A DNA stretch of 64,000 nt, taken from contig NZ_JARXWN010000009.1 of the NCBI RefSeq assembly GCF_029892965.1, forward strand, positions 62,001 to 126,000, read 5' to 3'. Within the stretch, counting starts at the first letter, position 1, and each line of letters begins with the position of its first letter. Of the stretch, positions 27,206-35,341 are shown one piece after another. The notes under the pieces are model-generated. The model worked only from the letters and a program-made list of their open reading frames with translations, made no database searches and was not told where the DNA came from. The position numbers and the translations under genes are program-made. The stretch comes from Dysgonomonas sp. PF1-14. GTDB lineage: Bacteria; Bacteroidota; Bacteroidia; Bacteroidales; Dysgonomonadaceae.

Positions 27206-27332
27206 CAAGCACGGGAGTGCGCGTTAGTAATAAACTGGTCTTATAAAGATTAAATGAAGATGGAGGTTATGCGTAGAAAAAAGGAACGTTTATTCAATAC
27301 AATATCAAATACGTATCTGACATAAATATTTA

Positions 27333-27376
27333 TGAAAAAAAATAACAAAGGGGCTGATCCATCGCGGATTCGCCCC
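27333..27376 (-). terminator. Terminator of the B12 uptake operon
   Basis: GGGGC..GATCC (27350-27360) pairs imperfectly with GGATT..GCCCC (27366-27376). Read leftward, the stem is followed by TTTGTTATTTTTTTTC. It lies 35 bases beyond the stop of the last operon gene. Confidence 0.7.
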
Positions 27377-27410
27377 CTTCTGAGTGTGTTAACCTATAAT
27401 ACAAACAAAT

Positions 27411-28787
27411 CTAATCAAAGTCGTATATAAAGAATATTCCTGCCGGAAAATGAGTGTGATGCTTATAATTATTCACCAACACAGGTTCAGGCTTGCTAAA
27501 GTTGAAAACGCTGATGTTGTTAAGCAGGAAATTTGTTCCATATCCTTTTATCGTAGTCTGATATACCTCGCCACTGACAGGATGAACAGCCAGATTGTTG
27601 TAGGCCATACCTGCATCATTCATATGTTCTTTGGCATCGGTCAGATATTCAGATGTTCCTGTACTGAAAATATGACGATATATCTTTGTAGAAGCATTGC
27701 TATAATAGATAGTATCACCTTTGGCACTGATGCCCGGAGTAGCCCCAAAGCCTGCACCTACTTTCCCTTCCGTTACTTCATTGGTCTTGATTACGGAATA
27801 GTCTTTTGCGTTTATTTTCAAAATCTTATTCGGTGTTCCGGTTGTAGATACATAGAGATTACCGTCAGCTGTTTTAATTACACCCGAAACGGCGGCATCG
27901 AGTTCTATCTTGTGAGAAACTACAGTTTTTCCGGCTTCCAGTACAAGGATCGATCTACTCGCAGGAACAAATACTTTATTCTCGACTACTGCCATCCTGT
28001 TTTTCAGAGCGCCCTTAGTTCCGTCTACAAATTTTATCGTGCCGGTAGTGGTATTGAATAAATAAACACCGTTGCCATCCCTGATAAAGATATTATCAGT
28101 GCCTAATACTGCGATATGTGTCGGCCAGCTGAGAACAGATATTTTATCGTTGTATGCCACTTCTTTTTTCAATGTTTCGGCATTGGCAATAATCAACATA
28201 CCATCGCTGTCATACTTACCAATATTGCTTTTTCCATTTTGCGAAATAATATACATTTTCCCATTCCCAATAAAAAGATCCTCTGCACCGTTACCAAGTT
28301 CTGTTCCATTAGCCTTCCAGTACACACTGTCAGTAATTTCGCCGTTAGGAGAGATAAATGTAAGAAAACTGTTCTCCTGAAAAGCACTACCTTCATTGAG
28401 TATAAATGTTCCGTTGCGATACTTTCCGTAAACAGTAAGATTGACTTTTGTAGACGATTCTCCGTTCGGATTTATACAGGTCAGCGTCACGATATAGTTG
28501 CCCGGCTCTTTTTTCACAAATTTGAAAAGGGAATCGGTAGCCAAAGATTCCGATGTAGATTTAAGGTCGTCATTTACAGACCATACGAATTTGCTTTTCG
28601 AATCACTTGTCACATTTGCCTTGAGGTAAATAGTATCTCCCTGTGCAACAGACGTTATACCGGAAAGATTGACGATAGCGGTCTCAGGCTTAGCCGTATC
28701 AGGTGTTGTAACAATATCATCATCGTCTGAACATGAAGCAAATCCAAGAAATAATGCAAATGCAGTGTAATAAAGTAATTTTTTCAT
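27411..28787 (-). CDS. Lipoprotein with PKD-like and beta-propeller (YncE/DUF5074-like) domains
   Basis: I chose the start MKKLLYY at 28787, giving 458 residues. The reading from 28820 adds MLNINSIIKTK before the signal. Lipobox LGFASCSDDDD gives Cys19. A PKD/Ig-like domain (about 35-115, SKFVWSVND and YIVTLTCINPNG) precedes a propeller-like region (about 120-458) with blades such as GNLYVSTTGTPNKILKIN. It resembles the BtuG class of surface B12-binding propellers but with an added PKD domain. It is the last gene of the cobalamin operon, separated from the PKD lipoprotein by a repeat element. A B12 or cobamide-binding role is inferred from position and fold. Confidence 0.7.
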   Translation of the reverse strand: MKKLLYYTAFALFLGFASCSDDDDIVTTPDTAKPETAIVNLSGITSVAQGDTIYLKANVTSDSKSKFVWSVNDDLKSTSESLATDSLFKFVKKEPGNYIVTLTCINPNGESSTKVNLTVYGKYRNGTFILNEGSAFQENSFLTFISPNGEITDSVYWKANGTELGNGAEDLFIGNGKMYIISQNGKSNIGKYDSDGMLIIANAETLKKEVAYNDKISVLSWPTHIAVLGTDNIFIRDGNGVYLFNTTTGTIKFVDGTKGALKNRMAVVENKVFVPASRSILVLEAGKTVVSHKIELDAAVSGVIKTADGNLYVSTTGTPNKILKINAKDYSVIKTNEVTEGKVGAGFGATPGISAKGDTIYYSNASTKIYRHIFSTGTSEYLTDAKEHMNDAGMAYNNLAVHPVSGEVYQTTIKGYGTNFLLNNISVFNFSKPEPVLVNNYKHHTHFPAGIFFIYDFD

Positions 28788-28849
28788 TTTAGTTTTTATA
28801 ATACTATTTATATTTAACAATCACATATAGCTTATTATCTAATCTTAAT

Positions 28850-28970
28850 TGCCTCCTGCTTTAGCTGGAGGATAGGATAATAATCGGAGAAAAGGCTTCA
28901 GCCAAAGCAGCTTCGACTAAAGTCGTTTTCTACTCGCTTAATTATCCACGACTTAAAAGTCGTGGCAACT
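28850..28970 (+). repeat. Four-hairpin interspersed repeat, copy B
   Basis: It holds CCTCC..GGAGG (28852-28871), GGCT-TC-AGCC (28894-28903), CGACT-AA-AGTCG (28914-28925) and CCACGACTT/AAGTCGTGG (28946-28965). It is flanked by ATTGCC and GGCAACT. It aligns with the minus strand of copy A and with the end of copy C. It separates two lipoprotein genes of the B12 operon. Confidence 0.75.
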
Positions 28971-29022
28971 AATATGCTTAATAATAAAATTTCACATTTT
29001 CTCTGTAAATAAAGTGTTACTA

Positions 29023-30291
29023 TCAATTTCTTGTAGGGATTGATTTTCCTAACAGATGCAGGTCTTCGGCTCCGGCTACTTCGGTAGATACTTCGCCAAG
29101 CCATCCGGCCTCCTGATTTACGCCTGTATATACTTTCACAAAGTCGATACCGGGCAAGTGTACCTTGTTTCCGTTTTTGTCTACTGCCCAGCTGATGTCG
29201 ATAGCCGATTCATCATCACTGTTAGGTGCATTATCGGCATAGCCCCAGTCGTAAGCATAGAGTACCCAGTATGAACCCTGCCCGCTTTCGTCTATGGCAT
29301 TATTAGGAAGCAATGTACCTTTAAAGGTGATCTTATCTTCCGTTATCCAGCTTGGATAATAGCTTTGGCGATGAAACATATTTTTGGCTTTATAACCCGA
29401 ATTACCCTGATTGTCTTCCCACATTATATACTCATCTGTGGCCTCTTCGGTTTCATTTTGTGGTTTATAGTAGGTAATCTCATAGTTTTTTATCGTTGCA
29501 GGTTTATTATATTCACTACCCGCTATTTCGTACCATTCGTCATCATCCGGCTTTCCATTACCATTTTTATCATAAGCTACCATGATAATACCCGGCTCGC
29601 AGTTACCTCCTCTGCCCGGCGCTTCGGGATTCGGATTTGCAGCTGACCAGAATGCATTACCTTTTACACGAAAATCACGTTTACCCGGTACATTTACTAT
29701 TGTATGGTCGAAGCCGAAAGTTACATATCCGCCAAAGCCGCCAAGATGTATCATCGATGAGTTTGGTCCTTTAATAGCGTCTTCGGCTTTTTTTCTAATT
29801 GTCTCTTTTGTGTCGCCATCTTCGCATGAAGGCAATTCGTTCACAAATTGTCCTACAGCAGGCAGATAATCAAAGACTGTAGCGATGTAAGCACTATATT
29901 CGGTCGCTTCTTTGCTTACTGTTATTTTAGTTTCTGCTTTTTTCTCTATTGAGCCGCTCTTGGCTGTTAGTGTAAACAGATAATCTCCTGTTTCGAGTGC
30001 CAGAAATTGCAGGTCTTTAGTCTGGCTTACAACTGAATCTTTTATGTTCAATGCGGTATTACTCATTGTCCATGTAAATGTCCCATTAGTAAAACCTTCG
30101 ATTACAGGCTCTACTGTCTGTATTTTACATCTGTCTGTACCATACTGCGCCTCAACCCCTTTTATTTCGTTGATTGCAGCAGGTGGTGTAACAGGCGGTG
30201 TGATATCATCATCGCTACAAGCGGCAAAGCCGGTAAATAAGGCCGTAAACAATACGAGCCGTACATACTTTTTTAAATCATTCCTTTTCAT
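29023..30291 (-). CDS. PKD-domain surface lipoprotein of the B12 operon
   Basis: This 422-residue lipoprotein (FTGFAACSDDD, Cys25) has a PKD/Ig-like domain at about 40-128 (GTFTWTMSN, ETGDYLFTLTAKSG). A second domain (about 130-422) contains GGFGGYVTFGFDHTI, PEAPGRGGNCEPGIIMVAYDKNGNG and DDEWYEIAGSEY. The second part resembles a family of Bacteroidota cell-surface proteins often encoded beside B12 receptors. It lies 35 bases after the BtuG-like gene. I infer an accessory role in capture of cobamides; its relation to the BtuH class is not settled by sequence reading. Confidence 0.7.
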   Translation of the reverse strand: MKRNDLKKYVRLVLFTALFTGFAACSDDDITPPVTPPAAINEIKGVEAQYGTDRCKIQTVEPVIEGFTNGTFTWTMSNTALNIKDSVVSQTKDLQFLALETGDYLFTLTAKSGSIEKKAETKITVSKEATEYSAYIATVFDYLPAVGQFVNELPSCEDGDTKETIRKKAEDAIKGPNSSMIHLGGFGGYVTFGFDHTIVNVPGKRDFRVKGNAFWSAANPNPEAPGRGGNCEPGIIMVAYDKNGNGKPDDDEWYEIAGSEYNKPATIKNYEITYYKPQNETEEATDEYIMWEDNQGNSGYKAKNMFHRQSYYPSWITEDKITFKGTLLPNNAIDESGQGSYWVLYAYDWGYADNAPNSDDESAIDISWAVDKNGNKVHLPGIDFVKVYTGVNQEAGWLGEVSTEVAGAEDLHLLGKSIPTRN

Positions 30292-30326
30292 TTCTCAGAT
30301 AATATTTTAATAATTAATGCAAATTC

Positions 30327-31481
30327 TTATTTATAGACAAAGGCAAAGTGTGCCGGTATATTTCCTGCCAATACACGCCATTTCATTTTTCCTTCGGGAG
30401 AGAAGCAATAGACATAGCCTGTAACCACATAATTTTGTGCATCGGTAATGTATATCTCCTTCGTTTCGGGATGAACGGTCAGCCCGTATGGTATCACAAT
30501 CCGTTTGTCGGTACCGTCCGTAATTATCCTATCAGAGATAATCTCCTTCGTGCGGGTGTCTAATATGCCGTATGTCACTGTGTTCTGTCCTGTATTGTAG
30601 CTGAAAGCCACACTGTAATAATAAAGGGAATCACCACTCATATACATTCCGCCGACAGGTATATCCAGTTTTTGTTTCACTTTGTTTGTTTTACTGTCGA
30701 TAACATACAGATTGGGTGGCACATTGTAGTAATCGCCGCGTGAACTCACATAGATATCGCCGCGTTTGTCGATCTGCATGCGGTGAGGGTTGATACCTAC
30801 CTCTATCTTTTCTATCTCGGTAAATGTATTCAGATCAACTACCGATACTGTACGGTCATAATTAGGTACGCGATAGCCTCCCGAATTGGCGACATACAAT
30901 TTTCCGTCATTTATCACTATCTCTTCAGGCTGATAGCCGACCGTCACCTTGCGGGTGATTTCAAGGGTTGTAGTATCTATTTCGGCTACAAATCCGATCT
31001 CGGCATTCGGATTAACTTCTACTTTTCCTGCATAGGAACTGATATATGCCTTGCCATCGTGAAATGCCATATAACGGCAGTTAGGCACACTGATGCGTTT
31101 AATATGCTTGGCAGATTTTACATCCATTACTTCTATAAAGTTGGAGCAGTTGATAACAGAGTACAGCTTACTACCGTAAATCTTTATATCATTGCCCACA
31201 TCACCCAACTCCTTCACAATCTCCGGATTGCGTGCCGAAAATATGTCGCGATGATACACGCCCGTAGCATAATCGAAATAGTCGATAGATGCGCGGTTCA
31301 TCCCCATATTGCCCTCATTGAGCACATAGAAGCCTTGTATATTACCTTCGAGTATAGAATCGGCGGATGGTGGTGTCACCTGTTCTTTTTCTTCTTCGAA
31401 AATATAGATATCGTCCCTACATGAGGCGTATTGCAGCATCAGCACAGCAATGGCTGCGAATATCAATAGTTTTCTGTTCAT
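30327..31481 (-). CDS. btuG: BtuG-like beta-propeller lipoprotein
   Basis: This 384-residue lipoprotein (LMLQYASCRDD, Cys21) is almost entirely a seven-bladed YncE-like propeller (blades with GKLYVANSGGY, GDIYVSSRGDY, KEIYITDAQNY). BtuG of Bacteroides thetaiotaomicron is a surface propeller of this type and size that binds cobalamin and passes it to BtuB. The start codon overlaps the stop of the btuB-like gene (ATGA), so the two are translationally coupled. The gene lies behind a cobalamin riboswitch. Assignment is strong on context and moderate on sequence alone. Confidence 0.85.
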   Translation of the reverse strand: MNRKLLIFAAIAVLMLQYASCRDDIYIFEEEKEQVTPPSADSILEGNIQGFYVLNEGNMGMNRASIDYFDYATGVYHRDIFSARNPEIVKELGDVGNDIKIYGSKLYSVINCSNFIEVMDVKSAKHIKRISVPNCRYMAFHDGKAYISSYAGKVEVNPNAEIGFVAEIDTTTLEITRKVTVGYQPEEIVINDGKLYVANSGGYRVPNYDRTVSVVDLNTFTEIEKIEVGINPHRMQIDKRGDIYVSSRGDYYNVPPNLYVIDSKTNKVKQKLDIPVGGMYMSGDSLYYYSVAFSYNTGQNTVTYGILDTRTKEIISDRIITDGTDKRIVIPYGLTVHPETKEIYITDAQNYVVTGYVYCFSPEGKMKWRVLAGNIPAHFAFVYK

Positions 31482-33541
31482 ATTTCCACGCTTATTATAA
31501 ATTTAAAATTGCGGCCGGGCATCGGATAATTGAGAACAACTTCATACTGCTGATCGAAAATATTATTTATCTCAACAGCCCCTTTGAATTTGTAGCCTTT
31601 GTATCTGATCATTTTCTGTAACGACATATCGTGTGTGTACCAAGGTTCTATATGATTTTTAGGTATGTTATTTATAGCACCGTTGTAGCGTTCGCCGATG
31701 TATATAAAGCTGTAATTAAGCCCCCAGTCGTTATATTGCGCATTGAATATCGCTGAACCACTGTGCCAAGGGGTATAGGGTATCTGGTCACCGTACGAGC
31801 TTAAGGGTTCTCCATTGATGGCTTTCTGAAAATCCTGCATTTTCGAATAAGAATATGTCAGGTTCAGATTGGTTTTCACTTTCCCTATATGCGCTTGTAC
31901 GCCGCCGACCACGTCTATACCTTTGCCTTTCATCTTTCCCATGTTCGTCATCATCCAACGAAACTGGCTTCCGGTAGGCGCAGCAATGATTTTGTCGGTC
32001 ACATTCAGATAATAGGCATCGACCTGTAGTGACAATCCGTCGAGAATCGCATTTTTCCGAAAAGGTTTGTTATAGCTGAATCCGACATTATACTGATTGG
32101 TGTATTCGGGCTTCAGGTTGCTGTAGCCGACCTGTGTATAGTACAGATCGTTGAAAGTAGGCATACGGAATATACGCTTGGCAAAAGCCCTGAAATTGAG
32201 ATCGTGCCGGCTGAAAGGCTTATAGCCTAAAAACACAGCGGGTGTAAACACATGCTTGTCGGGCGACTTGGTATTATAGCGTACTTTCTCCTGCACAAAA
32301 GAACCGACAATGCTTGCCTGTGCTTTCAGTTTCCCCAGATTGAGGGACGATGCCAGTGAAGCAAGTGTAGTATAGCGTTGTGGATAGGTAAATTTAGTAC
32401 CCACGCCTTTCATCGTGCCATTCAGCTTGTTGTACTGAAAATCGACCGACAGGGAAACATCCCAAATGGGGAGGATATTATACATATTCACAACGGACAG
32501 ATAGGCTTCCTGCTGATAATATTTATTATCTACCTGTGCTTTCTCCGTTACATTCTCGTTCAGAAATTCCACACTATCGCGTGCTATGTAGTGTGTGTAG
32601 TCGTAAGCAAATTTAGCACGTGCCTGAAACTTGTATTTATCGGTAAATTCTTTGTTGAAACTAGCCTGTGCAAAGAAGTTTTTGTCACGCAGACGCTCTC
32701 CGTTAGACCATTCCGTATCTGTAGCTACACTTTTTATATATCCCGGTAATCCTCTGTCGGAATCGTAATAGTAAAGCTTGGCTTCCCAATAGCCTCTGTC
32801 TACAAGCCCGTACAATCCTGTCTCGACACGCAATGCTTCTATGTCGCTATTCTGGCGGACAGCAGTGGTATCGTAAGCAGTTGAGCCATCGAGATTCTTG
32901 CGTTTGTAGCGAAATTTATATTCTCCATTGGATTTGATAAATTCAGAACTAAGGCTTAGATTTATCTTATTGGTAAGCTTCTGTTCCCATCGCACCGATG
33001 GATTAATCAGGTTTATAGATCCGGCTTTGTAACGAACCAGCAGGTTAGTCTTCTTGCCATCCGCAAATTGCGGCTTTCGGGTTTTCATATATACAGATGC
33101 GGCTGAAGCAAAGTCTTTTGCAGGTTGGAAAATTTCGCTCTTTTGTCCGTTATACAGCGATATCTCTTCCATATCGTCGAGTGAAAATTTGCCCAGATCG
33201 ACAGTTCCGTTCTGCGCATTGCCCAGTTGTATGCCATCGTAGAATACACCCACATGCTGAGACCCCATATTGCGGACATTCACAGTCTTGAGTCCGCCCA
33301 TACCACCGTAATCCTTTATCTGTACTCCGGCAAAGTAGCGTAGGGCATCGGCTACATTGTGACTATTAAGCTGTTCGAGTTGGACTCCCGACAGCTTCTG
33401 AGAAGGTATGACTTCCTGAAAAGGTTTGGCAACAATCACTATCTCGTTGAGATGTTGTAAACTATCCAACTTGTGTTGTGCCGACGCAGACAAAAACAGA
33501 TTCAACAGCAGGGCTGCGAAACCAAATTTTTTAAAATACAT
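31478..33541 (-). CDS. btuB: BtuB-like TonB-dependent cobalamin receptor
   Basis: This 687-residue outer-membrane receptor has a signal peptide (LFLSASAQ) and a TonB-box-like LNEIVIVA. A plug domain (about 45-155, SGVQLEQLN, FAGVQIKDYGG, VFYDGIQLGNAQNG) and a barrel ending in FKFIISVEI follow. It lacks the N-terminal carboxypeptidase-regulatory-like domain of SusC proteins and is BtuB-sized. It is the first gene after the cobalamin riboswitch. It should import B12 or related cobamides across the outer membrane with TonB energy. Confidence 0.9.
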   Translation of the reverse strand: MYFKKFGFAALLLNLFLSASAQHKLDSLQHLNEIVIVAKPFQEVIPSQKLSGVQLEQLNSHNVADALRYFAGVQIKDYGGMGGLKTVNVRNMGSQHVGVFYDGIQLGNAQNGTVDLGKFSLDDMEEISLYNGQKSEIFQPAKDFASAASVYMKTRKPQFADGKKTNLLVRYKAGSINLINPSVRWEQKLTNKINLSLSSEFIKSNGEYKFRYKRKNLDGSTAYDTTAVRQNSDIEALRVETGLYGLVDRGYWEAKLYYYDSDRGLPGYIKSVATDTEWSNGERLRDKNFFAQASFNKEFTDKYKFQARAKFAYDYTHYIARDSVEFLNENVTEKAQVDNKYYQQEAYLSVVNMYNILPIWDVSLSVDFQYNKLNGTMKGVGTKFTYPQRYTTLASLASSLNLGKLKAQASIVGSFVQEKVRYNTKSPDKHVFTPAVFLGYKPFSRHDLNFRAFAKRIFRMPTFNDLYYTQVGYSNLKPEYTNQYNVGFSYNKPFRKNAILDGLSLQVDAYYLNVTDKIIAAPTGSQFRWMMTNMGKMKGKGIDVVGGVQAHIGKVKTNLNLTYSYSKMQDFQKAINGEPLSSYGDQIPYTPWHSGSAIFNAQYNDWGLNYSFIYIGERYNGAINNIPKNHIEPWYTHDMSLQKMIRYKGYKFKGAVEINNIFDQQYEVVLNYPMPGRNFKFIISVEI

Positions 33542-33683
33542 TTTTAAGCCGATTGAACATTATCAATAGCTTACAGAAAAAATATTGAAGATTGAGTGAG
33601 TAAGAAACAGGAGTAAGTCCCGATTGATATTCTTATCAGTGTTCTTCAGCTCCATTTCCCCGAAAGCTTTAAACTATATATCA

Positions 33684-33968
33684 ATCTTGGCAGGTCTTCT
33701 GACTTACTCTATCTCCGAACGTCCTTCCCAATATTCAGTGAACAGTGAGCAGTTAACAGTTAACAAAAGAATGATAACTATAACTGACGACTGATGACTG
33801 TCAATCAGTGGAATTTGGTTTTGTTCGAAGACTTTTTTCAATTGCTTGTTAACTGATGACTGTTAACTGCTCACTGAAAAGAGCTTACAGCAGCGGGTCT
33901 GTTCAGGATTTTCACCTGATTCCCTTTTCATCACTTTTCCGAAGAAGCGGAAATTGTGACACCAAAAT
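33684..33968 (-). promoter_or_regulatory. Cobalamin riboswitch upstream of btuB
   Basis: Read on the minus strand, the conserved core GGTGAAAATCC-TGAACAG-CCCGC-CTGTAA lies at 33885-33916. The B12 box AGTCAGAAGACCTGCC lies at 33689-33704. The closing helix ATTTTGG (33962-33968) with CCAAGAT (33684-33690) pairs with one wobble. Cobalamin binding is expected to shut down expression of the uptake operon. The arm between the core and GGGAAGG (33723-33729) is unusually long and contains a large inverted repeat (33734-33879). Confidence 0.93.
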
Positions 33969-33975
33969 CTGGGTA

Positions 33976-34007
33976 CAAAGGTAGTGGTTTATTTACGAAT
34001 TAAACAA
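33976..34007 (-). promoter_or_regulatory. Promoter of the B12 uptake operon
   Basis: On the minus strand, TTG (34005-34007) and a TACCTTTG -7 box (33976-33983) are 21 bases apart. Transcription would start just before the riboswitch. Confidence 0.7.
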
Positions 34008-34090
34008 GTATTTTTTCGTATTAAATTTTTGTTTTTTTGTATACATGTGAGGTACAAATATTTATTACTTTAATTTGTAGTTGAAGTAAC

Positions 34091-34215
34091 ATGTTCAATT
34101 ATTTACTGCGCGCAATCACTGATTGCTTGCATTCCTTTTGGCCTAAGCCCCAAAAGGAATCAAAAAGTCTTTTATGCCACGCTTCATAGGACGACCTGTA
34201 AAACGGTTTAGGAAC
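34091..34215. repeat. Hairpin-rich interspersed repeat, second family, copy 2
   Basis: It begins ATGTTCAATTATTT and continues with GCAATC/GATTGC. A second hairpin ATTCCTTTTGG/CCAAAAGGAAT (about 34131-34160) and GCCACGCTTCATAGGACGACC follow. The flanks match copy 1 at 26748. The second stem is different in sequence but equal in position and length. Confidence 0.7.
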
Positions 34216-34243
34216 TGTTTAAATTTGACCGAAAATATTTCAT

Positions 34244-35335
34244 TTAACCCTGATTGTTTACAAACCACGCAAATAGCGCCAATGCAATAAGACCTGCAAT
34301 AACAGCCAGTGTAATCTTAACCTTACTATACGGTCTGTCGCCGGTGACACGCCCCGTACGTCCGTTCACAAAGAAGTGATATAGCTTGTTGCCATACGTG
34401 TAAGACGACATATAGACAGGCAACAGTATGAGCTTGAACTTAATGTTGCTGAAACGTGTCTTTTTAGAATCTACACGCTGACTATCGCCACCGATATCGC
34501 GCCGGATCGCATAATCGATCTCCGCTTCCATCCTTCGGCGTGCATACTCGTATCCGGTAGTCATGTTCATCACATACTTTTCGGTAACAAAGCCACTGAG
34601 AAAACGGTTATCGGCATCCACCATATTCATCGTATCCCAGTTTTGTATCTTGCTCATCACATCGGACGGTATCATTCCCGAAGCAGGAACCATCACATCG
34701 TCGAAAAACAGCGATATATGCCCGCTGCGGTACGACCATCGTGTGCGGACTACGGTCTGCCTGTTCTTACCGCTTCCTACAGTCGTTGTATAACTGTCGC
34801 CACGCTGACCTGAATAGTCGGTATTGGTCTGCGCATCGTATGTCCAGCAAGGAATATATACACCTTGAAGCTTATTGGAATAAAGAGCTCTCTGCTTTAG
34901 TTTATTGGGGGCAAACCACAGGCTTTTGATCCACGTTTGCATATGACTCTGCATCTCGTTATCCGCCACCTTAAACGGCAACAGATACGACGGACGGATC
35001 AGACGCTCCATGTGTACGTCCGATTCGATGAAGGGCATGCTGCAATAGGGACACTCAGCCGACTTCATACTTTCATCGAATGTGGATTCTGCACCGCACT
35101 TGCGACAACAGATCACTTTGGTTGCCTGCGTATCGAGCAGCTCAATGTCCTTTGCATATTGCTCGAAATCGAGTTCTTCAACTTCGTCTACAACTTTGGC
35201 ATTGATGGGCGTATCCGCCCCGCAGTAATCGCAATGAAGAAAAGTAGTACCCGGCTTATATTTCAGGGCAGCGCCACAATGTATGCACTGATAGGTGTCG
35301 CTGCCCAGTGATATATTTTCGGTTATATCTGACAT
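34244..35335 (-). CDS. Zinc-ribbon protein with C-terminal membrane segment
   Basis: This 363-residue protein opens with two zinc ribbons (Cys17/20 with Cys35/38; Cys77/80 with Cys95/98). A conserved middle region with YIPCWTYDAQTNTDYSG and MIPSDVMSKIQNWD follows, then one TM near the C-terminus (about 338-359). Homologues are often labelled TFIIB-type zinc ribbon or primosomal protein N'-like, but no helicase motif is present, so I reject that role. It ends the two-gene unit begun by the SPFH-GYF gene, 6 bases apart, which suggests a shared membrane-associated function. The actual function is unknown. Confidence 0.7.
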   Translation of the reverse strand: MSDITENISLGSDTYQCIHCGAALKYKPGTTFLHCDYCGADTPINAKVVDEVEELDFEQYAKDIELLDTQATKVICCRKCGAESTFDESMKSAECPYCSMPFIESDVHMERLIRPSYLLPFKVADNEMQSHMQTWIKSLWFAPNKLKQRALYSNKLQGVYIPCWTYDAQTNTDYSGQRGDSYTTTVGSGKNRQTVVRTRWSYRSGHISLFFDDVMVPASGMIPSDVMSKIQNWDTMNMVDADNRFLSGFVTEKYVMNMTTGYEYARRRMEAEIDYAIRRDIGGDSQRVDSKKTRFSNIKFKLILLPVYMSSYTYGNKLYHFFVNGRTGRVTGDRPYSKVKITLAVIAGLIALALFAWFVNNQG

Positions 35336-35341
35336 GTTTTT

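Noticed and set aside
33734-33879. Stand-alone transposable element in the riboswitch
   Set aside because: There are no terminal target duplications or coding sequence, and the segment pairs within the riboswitch arm, so it is described as an enlarged arm.
34244-35335. Primosomal protein N' (PriA) annotation for the zinc-ribbon protein
   Set aside because: No Walker A, DEAD/DEAH or other helicase motif is present and the protein is half the size; only zinc ribbons are shared.
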